DNA of 64,000 nucleotides, taken from the NCBI RefSeq assembly GCF_020526085.1, contig NZ_CP084874.1, positions 3,410,001 to 3,474,000 on the forward strand. The letters run 5' to 3'. Position 1 is the stretch's first letter; each line of letters begins with the position of its first letter. The position numbers and the translations under genes were made by a program. This DNA comes from Klebsiella africana. Its GTDB lineage: Bacteria > Pseudomonadota > Gammaproteobacteria > Enterobacterales > Enterobacteriaceae. Below are positions 9,644 to 18,995 of the stretch, piece after piece. Under the pieces are notes generated by a model. The model made no database searches. It was given only the letters and a program-made list of their open reading frames with translations, and had not been told where the DNA came from.

Positions 9644-11404
9644 ATGACCCAAACGTTTATTCCCGGCAAAGATGCCGCCCTGGAAGATTCCATCGCTCGC
9701 TTCCAGCAGAAATTGCTCGACCTCGGATTTGATATCGAAGAGGCCTCGTGGCTGAACCCGGTGCCGCACGTGTGGTCCGTTCACATTCGCGATAAAGCGT
9801 GCGCGCTGTGCTTTACCAATGGTAAAGGCGCCACCAAAAAGGCAGCCCTGGCCTCCGCGCTGGGCGAATATTTCGAACGTCTGTCCACTAACTATTTTTT
9901 CGCTGACTTCTGGTTAGGCGACACCATCGCTAACGGCCCGTTTGTTCACTACCCGAACGAAAAGTGGTTCCCGCTGACTGAAGATGATGAAGTCCCGGAG
10001 GGTCTGCTGGATGCCCGCCTGCGCGCCTTCTACGATCCAGACGATCAACTGACAGCCAGCATGCTGGTGGATCTGCAGTCCGGGAACGATGAGCGCGGCG
10101 TGTGCGGCCTGCCCTTTACCCGTCAGTCCGACGGTGAAACGGTTTATATTCCGATGAATATTGTCGGTAACCTCTACGTCTCCAACGGCATGTCCGCAGG
10201 AAACACCCGTAACGAAGCGCGGGTACAGGGCCTGTCTGAGGTCTTTGAGCGTCACATTAAAAACCGCATCATCGCCGAAAGCATCAGCCTGCCGGAGATC
10301 CCGGCGGAAGTGATGGCGCGCTATCCAGGCGTCGTAGAGTCGATCGCTAAACTGGAAGCCGAAGGTTTCCCAATTTTTGCCTACGATGGCTCACTGGGTG
10401 GTAAATATCCGGTTATCTGCGTCGTGCTGTTTAACCCAGCTAACGGCACCTGCTTCGCCTCTTTTGGCGCCCACCCGGACTTCGGCGTGGCGCTGGAGCG
10501 TACGGTCACCGAACTGCTGCAGGGCCGCAGCCTGAAAGATCTCGACGTCTTTACGCCGCCGACCTTCGACGACGAAGAAGTCGCTGAACACGCTAACCTC
10601 GAAACCCACTTCATCGACTCCAGCGGCCTGATCTCCTGGGATATGTTCAAGCAGGATGCCGACTATCCGTTCGTTGACTGGAGCTTCTCCGGCACCACCG
10701 AAGAAGAGTTCGCCACCCTGATGGCCATCTTCAAGGCCGAAGATAAAGAAGTGTATATCGCCGACTACGAGCACCTGGGCGTTTACGCCTGCCGTATCAT
10801 CGTCCCGGGGATGTCGGATATTTATCCTGCGGAAGATCTTTGGCTGGCGAACAACAGCATGGGCGCTCATCTGCGCGAGACCATTCTGTCCCTGCCGGGC
10901 AGCGAGTGGGAAAAAGAAGATTACCTGGCGCTGATCGAGCAGATGGATGATGAGGGTCTGGATGATTTCACCCGCGTTCGCGAACTGCTGGGTCTCGCTA
11001 CCGGGAAAGACAACGGCTGGTACACCCTGCGCGTTGGCGAGCTGAAAGCGATGCTGGCGCTGGCCGGCGGCGATCTGGAACAGGCGCTGATCTGGACCGA
11101 GTGGACCATGGAATTCAACGCATCGGTCTTCAGTGCGGAACGAGCCAACTACTATCGCTGCCTGCAAACCCTGCTGCTGCTGAGCCAGGAAGAGGAGCGT
11201 CAGCCGCTGCAATACCTGAACGCGTTCATCCGTATGTACGGTGCCGACGCGGTCGAAGCCGCCAGCGCGGCGCTGAGCGGCGAAGCGCCATTCTATGGCC
11301 TTCAGGCTGTCGATAACGATCTGCAGGCCTTCCCGGCCCATCAGTCGCTGTTAAAGGCTTATGAAAAACTGCAGCGGGCTAAAGCGGCTTTCTGGGCAAA
11401 ATAA
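9644..11404 (+). CDS. ycaO: YcaO family protein, ribosomal S12 methylthiotransferase accessory factor
   Basis: Founder-type YcaO protein. YcaO domains bind ATP and, in other clusters, make azolines, thioamides or amidines in peptide backbones; E. coli YcaO is linked to beta-methylthiolation of ribosomal protein S12 with RimO. 586 residues: the YcaO domain occupies roughly 1-400, with ATP/Mg-binding acidic motifs GEYFERLS (near residue 75) and EARVQGLSEVFERH (near 200), and the C-terminal part (about 410-586) is helical with TPR-like spacing. The ATG at 9644 matches the E. coli start; no strong ribosome site is visible. It stands alone before the focA promoter region. Confidence 0.95.
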   Translation: MTQTFIPGKDAALEDSIARFQQKLLDLGFDIEEASWLNPVPHVWSVHIRDKACALCFTNGKGATKKAALASALGEYFERLSTNYFFADFWLGDTIANGPFVHYPNEKWFPLTEDDEVPEGLLDARLRAFYDPDDQLTASMLVDLQSGNDERGVCGLPFTRQSDGETVYIPMNIVGNLYVSNGMSAGNTRNEARVQGLSEVFERHIKNRIIAESISLPEIPAEVMARYPGVVESIAKLEAEGFPIFAYDGSLGGKYPVICVVLFNPANGTCFASFGAHPDFGVALERTVTELLQGRSLKDLDVFTPPTFDDEEVAEHANLETHFIDSSGLISWDMFKQDADYPFVDWSFSGTTEEEFATLMAIFKAEDKEVYIADYEHLGVYACRIIVPGMSDIYPAEDLWLANNSMGAHLRETILSLPGSEWEKEDYLALIEQMDDEGLDDFTRVRELLGLATGKDNGWYTLRVGELKAMLALAGGDLEQALIWTEWTMEFNASVFSAERANYYRCLQTLLLLSQEEERQPLQYLNAFIRMYGADAVEAASAALSGEAPFYGLQAVDNDLQAFPAHQSLLKAYEKLQRAKAAFWAK

Positions 11405-11433
11405 GTCCACACAACATCATTGTTGTGGCCAAA

Positions 11434-11464
11434 AACGGAGCCCTTCGCGGCTCCGTTATTTTTT
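11434..11464 (+). terminator. Terminator of ycaO
   Basis: Perfect 9-bp stem AACGGAGCC/GGCTCCGTT, 6-base loop, then ATTTTTT. It starts 30 bp after the ycaO stop and isolates ycaO from focA. Confidence 0.92.
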
Positions 11465-11499
11465 CCAGGCAAAGCAGCCCCGAAATTTTGTAGTTGCAA

Positions 11500-11578
11500 A
11501 GTTAATTAATGGTAAATATTGACTTTCTTTTATTTACCATTTGTTAATTTTAATTAAAATACTCCATTTTAATTAACT
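11500..11578. promoter_or_regulatory. ArcA-type motifs upstream of focA-pflB
   Basis: AGTTAATTAA occurs on the plus strand at 11500-11509 and on the minus strand at 11569-11578, and TGTTAATTTT at 11542-11551; these match the ArcA-P consensus WGTTAATTAW. ArcA activates pfl transcription in E. coli. A perfect 9-bp inverted repeat (ATGGTAAAT, 11509-11517, and its complement at 11532-11540) lies between them. The region 11465-11789 is AT-rich and holds no gene. Confidence 0.6.
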
Positions 11579-11714
11579 CAGAAATCCGGGCGAAAATGAA
11601 AATATTCAACATAACTTATAAATTTTAAAATTTATTTTTCCCTTTTAATTCATATCGTTAGTTCATATAAAAGCAAAAACCACACACTAAAAAGGCATAT
11701 AGTTCCGGTGTGAT

Positions 11715-11756
11715 ATGATCTATATCAATTTCCCTTCTATAATGCTTTGTTAGTAT
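11715..11756 (+). promoter_or_regulatory. FNR-type site and -10 elements of the focA promoter
   Basis: ATGATCTATATCAA at 11715-11728 differs by one base from the FNR consensus TTGAT-N4-ATCAA. Downstream are TATAAT at 11738-11743 and TAGTAT at 11751-11756; using the second as the -10 puts the FNR centre near -41.5, the usual class II activator position. Which -10 is used cannot be told from sequence. Confidence 0.65.
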
Positions 11757-11789
11757 CTCACCGCCAACTTATATAAAGAGAGAGTTAGT

Positions 11790-12647
11790 GTGAAAGCTGA
11801 CAACCCTTTTGATCTTTTGCTCCCTGCCGCGATGGCGAAAGTCGCCGAAGAAGCAGGTGTCTATAAAGCAACGAAGCATCCGATGAAAACCTTTTATCTG
11901 GCGATCACCGCTGGCGTTTTCATCTCCATCGCTTTCGTATTCTATATCACCGCGACCACCGGCACTGCCGCGATGCCTTATGGGATTGCCAAGCTTATTG
12001 GTGGGGTCTGTTTTTCCCTGGGTCTGATTCTGTGTGTTATCTGCGGCGCTGACCTCTTTACCTCTACAGTGTTGATCGTGGTAGCGAAAGCCAGCGGTCG
12101 AATTACCTGGGGGCAACTGGCAAAAAACTGGCTCAACGTCTATTTTGGTAACCTGGTAGGCGCGCTGCTGTTTGTGCTGCTGATGTGGTTATCCGGCGAA
12201 TATATGACCGCCAACGGCGGTTGGGGTCTAAACGTCCTGCAAACCGCTGACCACAAAATGCACCATACTTTTGTGGAAGCTGTGTGCCTCGGTATCCTCG
12301 CTAACCTGATGGTTTGTCTCGCCGTATGGATGAGCTATTCCGGTCGTAGTCTGATGGATAAAGCGATGATCATGGTCCTGCCGGTAGCAATGTTCGTTGC
12401 CAGCGGCTTTGAGCACAGCATCGCCAACATGTTTATGATCCCGATGGGTATCGTAATCCGCAATTTTGCGAGCCCGGAATTCTGGACCGCGGTCGGTTCA
12501 ACTCCGGAAAGTTTCTCTCACCTGACCGTCATGAACTTCATCACTGATAACCTGATTCCGGTAACCATCGGGAACATTATCGGCGGGGGTCTGCTGGTCG
12601 GGTTGACATACTGGGTCATTTACCTGCGTGGCAACGACCATCACTAA
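11790..12647 (+). CDS. focA: Formate channel FocA
   Basis: Pentameric inner-membrane channel that moves formate made by PflB out of, and at low pH back into, the cell. 285 residues, six hydrophobic segments, with the FNT-family sequences ADLFTSTVL (near residue 90) and GFEHSIANM containing the gating histidine (near residue 209). The start is GTG at 11790, preceded by GAGAGAG, and gives the same N-terminus (MKADNPFDLLL) as E. coli. It is the first gene of the focA-pflB operon. Confidence 0.97.
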   Translation: MKADNPFDLLLPAAMAKVAEEAGVYKATKHPMKTFYLAITAGVFISIAFVFYITATTGTAAMPYGIAKLIGGVCFSLGLILCVICGADLFTSTVLIVVAKASGRITWGQLAKNWLNVYFGNLVGALLFVLLMWLSGEYMTANGGWGLNVLQTADHKMHHTFVEAVCLGILANLMVCLAVWMSYSGRSLMDKAMIMVLPVAMFVASGFEHSIANMFMIPMGIVIRNFASPEFWTAVGSTPESFSHLTVMNFITDNLIPVTIGNIIGGGLLVGLTYWVIYLRGNDHH

Positions 12648-12698
12648 GGGTTGTTTCAGGCAGTAAATAAAAAATCCACTTAAGAAGGTAGGTGTTAC

Positions 12699-14981
12699 AT
12701 GTCCGAGCTTAATGAAAAGTTAGCCACAGCCTGGGAAGGTTTTGCGAAAGGTGACTGGCAGAATGAAGTCAACGTCCGTGACTTTATTCAGAAAAACTAC
12801 ACCCCATACGAAGGTGACGAATCCTTCCTGGCTGGCGCGACTGAAGCGACCACCAAGCTGTGGGACACCGTAATGGAAGGGGTAAAACAGGAAAACCGCA
12901 CTCACGCGCCTGTTGATTTCGACACAGCCCTCGCTTCCACTATCACCTCTCACGACGCAGGCTACATCGAGAAAGGTCTGGAAAAAATCGTTGGTCTGCA
13001 GACCGAAGCGCCGCTGAAACGTGCGATTATCCCGTTCGGTGGTATCAAAATGGTTGAAGGTTCCTGCAAAGCGTACAATCGCGAGCTGGACCCGATGCTG
13101 AAAAAAATCTTCACTGAATACCGTAAAACCCACAACCAGGGTGTTTTCGATGTCTATACCCCTGACATCCTGCGCTGCCGTAAATCCGGCGTGCTGACCG
13201 GTCTGCCGGATGCTTACGGCCGTGGTCGTATCATTGGTGACTACCGTCGCGTTGCGCTGTACGGTATCGACTTCCTGATGAAAGACAAATTCGCCCAGTT
13301 CAACTCTCTGCAGGCGAAACTGGAAAGCGGCGAAGATCTGGAAGCTACCATCCGTCTGCGCGAAGAAATTGCTGAGCAGCACCGCGCACTGGGTCAGATC
13401 AAAGAGATGGCAGCTAAATATGGCTACGACATCTCCGGCCCGGCGACCACCGCTCAGGAAGCAATCCAGTGGACCTATTTCGGTTACCTGGCTGCCGTTA
13501 AATCCCAGAACGGTGCAGCAATGTCCTTCGGTCGTACCTCCAGCTTCCTGGATATCTACATCGAACGTGACCTGCAGGCGGGCAAAATCACCGAGCAAGA
13601 CGCGCAGGAAATGGTTGACCACCTGGTCATGAAACTGCGTATGGTTCGCTTCCTGCGTACCCCGGAATACGACGAACTGTTCTCCGGCGACCCGATTTGG
13701 GCAACCGAATCCATCGGTGGTATGGGCGTTGACGGCCGTACTCTGGTCACCAAAAACAGCTTCCGCTTCCTGAATACCCTGTACACCATGGGGCCGTCTC
13801 CGGAGCCGAACATCACCATCCTGTGGTCTGAAAAACTGCCGCTGAGCTTCAAGAAATTCGCCGCTAAAGTGTCCATCGATACCTCTTCTCTGCAGTATGA
13901 GAACGATGACCTGATGCGTCCGGACTTCAACAACGACGACTACGCTATCGCATGCTGCGTCAGCCCGATGGTTGTTGGTAAGCAAATGCAGTTCTTCGGT
14001 GCTCGCGCTAACCTCGCGAAAACCATGCTGTACGCTATCAACGGCGGCGTGGATGAAAAACTGAAAATGCAGGTGGGCCCGAAATCTGAGCCGATCAAAG
14101 GCGACGTCCTGAACTTCGACGAAGTGATGGAACGCATGGATCACTTCATGGACTGGCTGGCTAAACAGTATGTCACCGCCCTGAACATCATCCACTACAT
14201 GCACGACAAGTACAGCTACGAAGCCTCTCTGATGGCGCTGCACGACCGTGACGTTATCCGCACCATGGCGTGTGGTATCGCCGGTCTGTCCGTTGCGGCT
14301 GACTCCCTGTCTGCTATCAAATATGCGAAAGTTAAACCGATTCGTGACGAAGACGGTCTGGCTATCGACTTCGAAATCGAAGGCGAATACCCGCAGTTTG
14401 GTAACAACGATGCGCGCGTCGATGACATGGCCGTTGACCTGGTTGAACGTTTCATGAAGAAAATTCAGAAACTGCACACCTACCGCAACGCTATCCCGAC
14501 TCAGTCTGTTCTGACCATCACCTCTAACGTAGTGTATGGTAAGAAAACCGGTAACACCCCAGACGGTCGTCGCGCTGGTGCACCGTTCGGACCAGGTGCT
14601 AACCCGATGCACGGTCGTGACCAGAAAGGTGCTGTTGCCTCTCTGACCTCCGTAGCTAAACTGCCGTTTGCTTACGCGAAAGATGGTATCTCTTACACCT
14701 TCTCTATCGTACCGAACGCGCTGGGTAAAGATGACGAAGTTCGTAAGACCAACCTGGCGGGCCTGATGGATGGTTACTTCCATCACGAAGCGTCCATCGA
14801 AGGTGGTCAGCACCTGAACGTGAACGTCATGAACCGCGAAATGCTGCTCGACGCGATGGAAAACCCGGAAAAATATCCGCAGCTGACCATCCGCGTATCT
14901 GGCTACGCTGTACGTTTTAACTCCCTGACGAAAGAACAGCAGCAGGACGTTATTACCCGTACCTTCACTCAGACCATGTAA
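12699..14981 (+). CDS. pflB: Formate C-acetyltransferase 1 (pyruvate formate-lyase)
   Basis: Glycyl-radical enzyme that splits pyruvate plus CoA into acetyl-CoA and formate during anaerobic growth. 760 residues as in E. coli. The adjacent catalytic cysteines are in AIACCVSPM (around 418-419) and the radical glycine is in [10 protein letters not shown] near residue 734. AAGGTAGG precedes the ATG. It follows focA by 51 bp, and its activating enzyme is the next gene. The codon choice is strongly biased, as expected for a very abundant protein, and this leaves a long but meaningless open frame on the opposite strand. Confidence 0.98.
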   Translation: MSELNEKLATAWEGFAKGDWQNEVNVRDFIQKNYTPYEGDESFLAGATEATTKLWDTVMEGVKQENRTHAPVDFDTALASTITSHDAGYIEKGLEKIVGLQTEAPLKRAIIPFGGIKMVEGSCKAYNRELDPMLKKIFTEYRKTHNQGVFDVYTPDILRCRKSGVLTGLPDAYGRGRIIGDYRRVALYGIDFLMKDKFAQFNSLQAKLESGEDLEATIRLREEIAEQHRALGQIKEMAAKYGYDISGPATTAQEAIQWTYFGYLAAVKSQNGAAMSFGRTSSFLDIYIERDLQAGKITEQDAQEMVDHLVMKLRMVRFLRTPEYDELFSGDPIWATESIGGMGVDGRTLVTKNSFRFLNTLYTMGPSPEPNITILWSEKLPLSFKKFAAKVSIDTSSLQYENDDLMRPDFNNDDYAIACCVSPMVVGKQMQFFGARANLAKTMLYAINGGVDEKLKMQVGPKSEPIKGDVLNFDEVMERMDHFMDWLAKQYVTALNIIHYMHDKYSYEASLMALHDRDVIRTMACGIAGLSVAADSLSAIKYAKVKPIRDEDGLAIDFEIEGEYPQFGNNDARVDDMAVDLVERFMKKIQKLHTYRNAIPTQSVLTITSNVVYGKKTGNTPDGRRAGAPFGPGANPMHGRDQKGAVASLTSVAKLPFAYAKDGISYTFSIVPNALGKDDEVRKTNLAGLMDGYFHHEASIEGGQHLNVNVMNREMLLDAMENPEKYPQLTIRVSGYAVRFNSLTKEQQQDVITRTFTQTM

Positions 14982-15010
14982 TTCCCAGTCTGACTGAAAA
15001 AGCGTACAAT

Positions 15011-15038
15011 AAAGGCCCCACATCAGTGGGGCCTTTTT
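15011..15038 (+). terminator. Terminator of the focA-pflB operon
   Basis: Perfect 11-bp stem AAAGGCCCCAC/GTGGGGCCTTT, 4-base loop, U-run of five, 30 bp after the pflB stop. Confidence 0.95.
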
Positions 15039-15172
15039 AACAAGTGATCCCCGCCCCAGCCTGCTTTGCCAGTTATCTATACTTTGGGTACCTGTCAAAA
15101 CAGACTCGACACAGCCGCTGAGCTGTGCACCAACACGGCCCCGGATGGGCCACATCTGGAGAAAACACCGCA

Positions 15173-15913
15173 ATGTCAGTTATTGGTCGCATTCACTCCT
15201 TTGAATCCTGTGGCACCGTTGATGGCCCGGGCATCCGCTTTATTACCTTTTTCCAGGGCTGCCTGATGCGCTGCCTGTACTGCCATAACCGTGACACCTG
15301 GGATACCCATGGCGGCAAAGAAATCACCGTTGAAGAATTAATGAAAGAGGTGGTGACCTATCGTCACTTTATGAACGCGTCCGGCGGCGGCGTCACCGCG
15401 TCAGGCGGTGAAGCAATCCTGCAGGCGGAGTTTGTTCGCGACTGGTTCCGCGCCTGTAAAAAGGAAGGTATTCATACCTGTCTCGATACCAACGGCTTTG
15501 TCCGTCGCTACGATCCGGTTATCGACGAGCTGCTGGAGGTGACTGACCTGGTGATGCTGGATCTTAAGCAGATGAACGATGAAATCCACCAGAATCTGGT
15601 CGGCGTTTCTAACCACCGGACCCTTGAGTTTGCCCAGTACCTGGCGAAGAAGAATATCAATGTCTGGATCCGCTACGTTGTGGTTCCGGGCTGGTCTGAT
15701 GATGATGACTCTGCACACCGCCTGGGCGAGTTTACCCGCGATATGGGCAACGTCGAAAAAATTGAGCTGCTGCCTTACCATGAGCTGGGTAAACACAAAT
15801 GGGTGGCGATGGGCGAAGAGTACAAGCTTGACGGCGTCCATCCGCCGAAGAAAGAGACCATGGAGCGGGTAAAAGGCATTCTTGAGCAGTATGGTCACAA
15901 GGTGATGTACTAA
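15173..15913 (+). CDS. pflA: Pyruvate formate-lyase 1-activating enzyme
   Basis: Radical SAM enzyme that abstracts hydrogen from the PflB glycine to make it active. 246 residues; the 4Fe-4S/SAM motif CLMRCLYC is at residues 29-36, followed by the glycyl-radical-activase features [11 protein letters not shown] near residue 80 and LDLKQMN near 130. The ATG at 15173 follows GGAG and matches the E. coli start; an ATG 48 bp upstream is not used in relatives. It lies beyond the pflB terminator, so it probably has its own promoter in the 191-bp gap. Confidence 0.97.
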   Translation: MSVIGRIHSFESCGTVDGPGIRFITFFQGCLMRCLYCHNRDTWDTHGGKEITVEELMKEVVTYRHFMNASGGGVTASGGEAILQAEFVRDWFRACKKEGIHTCLDTNGFVRRYDPVIDELLEVTDLVMLDLKQMNDEIHQNLVGVSNHRTLEFAQYLAKKNINVWIRYVVVPGWSDDDDSAHRLGEFTRDMGNVEKIELLPYHELGKHKWVAMGEEYKLDGVHPPKKETMERVKGILEQYGHKVMY

Positions 15914-15924
15914 GAGCCTCATCA

Positions 15925-15951
15925 GGGTCGGTGGTGCGCTTACGCCGGCCC
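15925..15951. repeat. REP-like hairpin after pflA
   Basis: GGGTCGG (15925-15931) pairs with CCGGCCC (15945-15951) with one G-U pair, and the loop GTGCGCTTACG resembles the core of the REP element at 63098. It starts 11 bp past the pflA stop. It may end or protect the transcript. Confidence 0.4.
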
Positions 15952-16045
15952 GAAGCGACACTGGAAATCGTTCCAGCCCCGCCGTTGATCCTCATGAAAA
16001 GCGCAATGCCATCTCTCTGCAGTAGAAAGCATGCGATAGAAACAG

Positions 16046-16073
16046 CTGACGTGCAGCCTTCGCTACACGTCAG
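16046..16073 (-). terminator. Hairpin downstream of ycaD
   Basis: 8-bp stem CTGACGTG/CACGTCAG with a 12-base loop, 5 bp after the ycaD stop; the minus-strand tail is TGTTTC, a weak U-tract. Confidence 0.5.
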
Positions 16074-16078
16074 AATGG

Positions 16079-17227
16079 TTATGCGTGCGCCACCGGCGTC
16101 GGATGATGTCCGGCTTTGCGCAGCAGGGTCAGCAGGTAGATAAACGACACGCTGGCGATCATGATAAACAGCAGGTTGTCAGAGAAGTTCTGCATCAGCA
16201 TCGCCGTCAGGGTCGGGCCCAACAGGCTGCCGATGGTATAGCTCATCAGCAGCGCCTGATTCATCGCCACCAGCTGATGGTGCTCCACTTTTTCACAGGC
16301 CCAGGCCATCGCCACCGGATACAGGGTGAAACCTGATGCCCCAAGTACAAACAGCGCTGGGGCCATTGCCGCCTGACTAAGCATCGCCAGACAACCGATG
16401 ATCACCACAAAAACCTGCACCCGCAGCACCAGCAGGCGACCGTAGCGGTCTGCCAGGCGCCCTACCGGCCACTGGCCGAGGATCCCCGCACTTACCATCA
16501 CCGCCATCCAGAAGCCGATGCCGGCGTCGCTAACGCCCTGATGATTCAGCCACAGCGGCATCAGGCCATACAGCGAACCGAGTACAATCCCTGAGATGAT
16601 GCAGCCATTAACTCCGTGCCGCGCCTGGCGCAGCTTCAGCATTGGCCAGATACGTACCGTTTCATGTGGCTCTTCGGCCTGTCCCATAATGCGGGTAAAC
16701 AGCAGCGGCAGGATCGCCGCCAGCGCCAGCCCGGTCACCCACGGCAGAACGCTCATTAAATCGGTGGGTAATTTACTGACCATCAGCTGGCCCAGTACGG
16801 TACCGACGTAATAGACCATCATGTACGCCGCCAGCAGACGACCGCGGCTGCGGGAAGTGCCGCTGCAAACCAGCGCGCTTTCCACCACCACCCAGATCAT
16901 CGCGCAACCTACGCCGGCGATAAAACGCCAGCTCAGCCATGTCCAGAAGCCAACGGTGATCCCCAGCCCTACGCAGCCGACGGCGAAAATTAACGATGCG
17001 AGGTAATAACTGCGGTTAAACCCCAGGCGTTTGATCACCCAGCCAGCCAGCAACGTACCGGCCAGGTTGCCGGTAAAATAGGATGACCCCACCATGCCGA
17101 CCTGCCAGGTTGGCATGTTTTCATGGGCGAGCCAGAGCGGGACGAGCGTATTCAGCACCGCTATCGCCAGGGTCAATAAAAGCAGGCCACAGAGCAGCAT
17201 TTGCACTGGCCGGGTATAGATGGTCAT
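16079..17227 (-). CDS. ycaD: MFS transporter YcaD
   Basis: Major facilitator superfamily inner-membrane transporter; substrate unknown. 382 residues with about twelve hydrophobic segments spread through the protein, a basic MFS loop signature [14 protein letters not shown] after segment 2 and [14 protein letters not shown] in the matching position of the second half. The length equals E. coli YcaD. The gene lies between pflA and dmsC, both on different transcripts; the 275 bp upstream (17228-17502) contain its promoter region and the dmsC hairpin but no gene. Confidence 0.93.
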   Translation of the reverse strand: MTIYTRPVQMLLCGLLLLTLAIAVLNTLVPLWLAHENMPTWQVGMVGSSYFTGNLAGTLLAGWVIKRLGFNRSYYLASLIFAVGCVGLGITVGFWTWLSWRFIAGVGCAMIWVVVESALVCSGTSRSRGRLLAAYMMVYYVGTVLGQLMVSKLPTDLMSVLPWVTGLALAAILPLLFTRIMGQAEEPHETVRIWPMLKLRQARHGVNGCIISGIVLGSLYGLMPLWLNHQGVSDAGIGFWMAVMVSAGILGQWPVGRLADRYGRLLVLRVQVFVVIIGCLAMLSQAAMAPALFVLGASGFTLYPVAMAWACEKVEHHQLVAMNQALLMSYTIGSLLGPTLTAMLMQNFSDNLLFIMIASVSFIYLLTLLRKAGHHPTPVAHA

Positions 17228-17462
17228 GGGTAAAAAACCGTGAGGAATGTTCAGATCGCGAGCGCATCATGCCACTGCTAAAAACAATGTCAATCCATCT
17301 GAAATCAGGCCTGACGCGGTTTTGCCGGTCACGATAGAAGTTTTTTATCCAGAGGGGAGTTAAAGGTGGGGCAGCAAATAATACGCTATTGTTTTTCTTA
17401 ATTTATTAATAAATCTCCGCGTTAATTTCAGTTGAAAAATTTCATCTATCGACAGCACGTTT

Positions 17463-17496
17463 TCATCATGCCGGTGATTTCGCACCGGCATGATGA
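17463..17496 (-). terminator. Long perfect hairpin downstream of dmsC
   Basis: 14-bp perfect stem TCATCATGCCGGTG/CACCGGCATGATGA around a 6-base loop, 6 bp after the dmsC stop. The bases after it on the minus strand are AAAACG, so it is not a standard intrinsic terminator, but it likely fixes the 3' end of dmsABC mRNA. Confidence 0.55.
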
Positions 17497-17502
17497 AGGT
17501 GG

Positions 17503-18366
17503 TTAACTGGCGATAGCCATCCCCACGGTCATATGCAGACCATAGAATACGCCGCGGCCAATCATCTCGCCCGCCAGTACCAGAACAAAGGCCAGGCCGA
17601 GCAGCGAGACTGCCGGTTTGCGTCCGCGAATCTGCGGCACGCACCAGCAGGCCAGGGCCAGTGCCAGGAGCACCACGCGCCAGGCCATAAGCGCGCCGTA
17701 ATCTGGCACCAGGCTGGACGCCTGCTGGATTGAGCTGCGAATGGTGGCAAGTTCACTTCCCTGCATCACGACCACCATAATACTGACCAGCAGCGCCAGC
17801 AAACTAACCACTGGCAGCAGGCGCAGCGCCCAACCGTCGACACCTGCGACGCGCAGCAGCAGGTAGCCCAGCAGTGGACCGCCGATAAACAGCGTCAGGA
17901 AGAAGCTCAGCGGCGTCCAGACGGTATACCAGGTCGGCACCGTGTCGATGGTGTTGTAGACCCGCACCATCATCCAGACGAAAATCACGCCCAGCACCAT
18001 GGTCACCACCAGCCACAGGCTACGCAGACCGGCAGGCAACTTTTTGAGCACAGCCAGCAGCCAGCCAATTCCGCCGACGGCGAAGAAGATCGCCCCGCTG
18101 GCTATTTCATTACTCAGCGATGAGGCTCCCACGCGATTGAGCGAGTTAAAGGCCCGCAGCGGTGAACCGAGGTGCATCGTCGAGGCGATAAACCCGATCC
18201 CCATCAATACCCACAGGCCGAACATGCTGCCCACCACGCGCTGCGCCTGCTCACGGGGAAGCTTGCCTGCCATCAGCGCCAGCGCCAAAACAATAAAGCC
18301 GCCTACGACGCACTGGCCGAAGACCGTAAAGACCATCAGCGGCCATTCATGCCATCCGTTTCCCAT
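17503..18366 (-). CDS. dmsC: DMSO reductase membrane anchor subunit
   Basis: Integral membrane subunit that oxidises menaquinol and anchors DmsAB to the inner membrane. 287 residues, eight hydrophobic segments, starting MGNGWHEWPLMVFTVFGQ. The ATG at 18366 lies one base after the dmsB stop, with AAGGAGG inside the end of dmsB, giving tight translational coupling. An in-frame ATG 57 bp upstream inside dmsB is rejected. Confidence 0.96.
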   Translation of the reverse strand: MGNGWHEWPLMVFTVFGQCVVGGFIVLALALMAGKLPREQAQRVVGSMFGLWVLMGIGFIASTMHLGSPLRAFNSLNRVGASSLSNEIASGAIFFAVGGIGWLLAVLKKLPAGLRSLWLVVTMVLGVIFVWMMVRVYNTIDTVPTWYTVWTPLSFFLTLFIGGPLLGYLLLRVAGVDGWALRLLPVVSLLALLVSIMVVVMQGSELATIRSSIQQASSLVPDYGALMAWRVVLLALALACWCVPQIRGRKPAVSLLGLAFVLVLAGEMIGRGVFYGLHMTVGMAIAS

Positions 18367-18367
18367 C

Positions 18368-18985
18368 TCACACCTCCTTCGGGTTCGCCAGGTAACCGGT
18401 GGTATCGCCACACGGCCGGGCATTGGCGTTAGGTTTGATCACAATGCTCGGCCGGGTGAAGTGCGCCGATGGCAGCGGGGCCACCGCGGCCAGCTGGCCG
18501 TGCTTAGCGCGCAGTTCGGCAATCGGTCCGAAATCCAACGCCCGCAGTGGGCAGGACTCGACGCAGATCGGCTTTTTCCCCTCGGCGACGCGCTCATGAC
18601 AGCCATCGCACTTGGTCATATGGCCTTTGTCGGCGTTGTACTGCGGCGCGCCGTACGGGCAGGCCATATGGCAGTAGCGGCAGCCAATACAAACATCTTC
18701 GTTGACCACCACAAACCCGTCTTCGCGCTTGTGCATTGCGCCACTCGGACAGACCTTGGTACAGGCCGGATCTTCGCAGTGGTTACAGGCGATAGAGAGG
18801 TAATAAGCAAACACGTTTTGCTGCCAGACACCGTTATCTTCCTGCCAGTCGCCGCCGGCATACTCATAGATGCGGCGGAAGCTGACCTCCGGAGTCAGGT
18901 TCTTATAGTCCTTACAGGCCAGTTCGCAGGTCTTGCAACCGGTGCAACGGGCGGAATCAATAAAAAATCCATACTGAGTTGTCAT
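18368..18985 (-). CDS. dmsB: DMSO reductase iron-sulfur subunit
   Basis: Electron-transfer subunit carrying four 4Fe-4S clusters between DmsC and DmsA. 205 residues with the four cysteine groups CTGCKTCELAC, CNHCEDPACTKVC, CIGCRYCHMAC and CDGCHERV...CVESC. Located between dmsA and dmsC in one operon, 10 bp after dmsA. Confidence 0.97.
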   Translation of the reverse strand: MTTQYGFFIDSARCTGCKTCELACKDYKNLTPEVSFRRIYEYAGGDWQEDNGVWQQNVFAYYLSIACNHCEDPACTKVCPSGAMHKREDGFVVVNEDVCIGCRYCHMACPYGAPQYNADKGHMTKCDGCHERVAEGKKPICVESCPLRALDFGPIAELRAKHGQLAAVAPLPSAHFTRPSIVIKPNANARPCGDTTGYLANPKEV

Positions 18986-18995
18986 CGGTTACTCC

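Noticed and set aside
10391..11341. 316-codon frame antisense to ycaO
   Set aside because: Fully inside ycaO with no recognised family or start signal.
12720..15173. 817-codon open frame on the minus strand opposite pflB
   Set aside because: It mirrors the strongly biased codons of pflB, has no ribosome site or domain, and its translation is low-complexity F/V/Q/H-rich. A product of codon bias.
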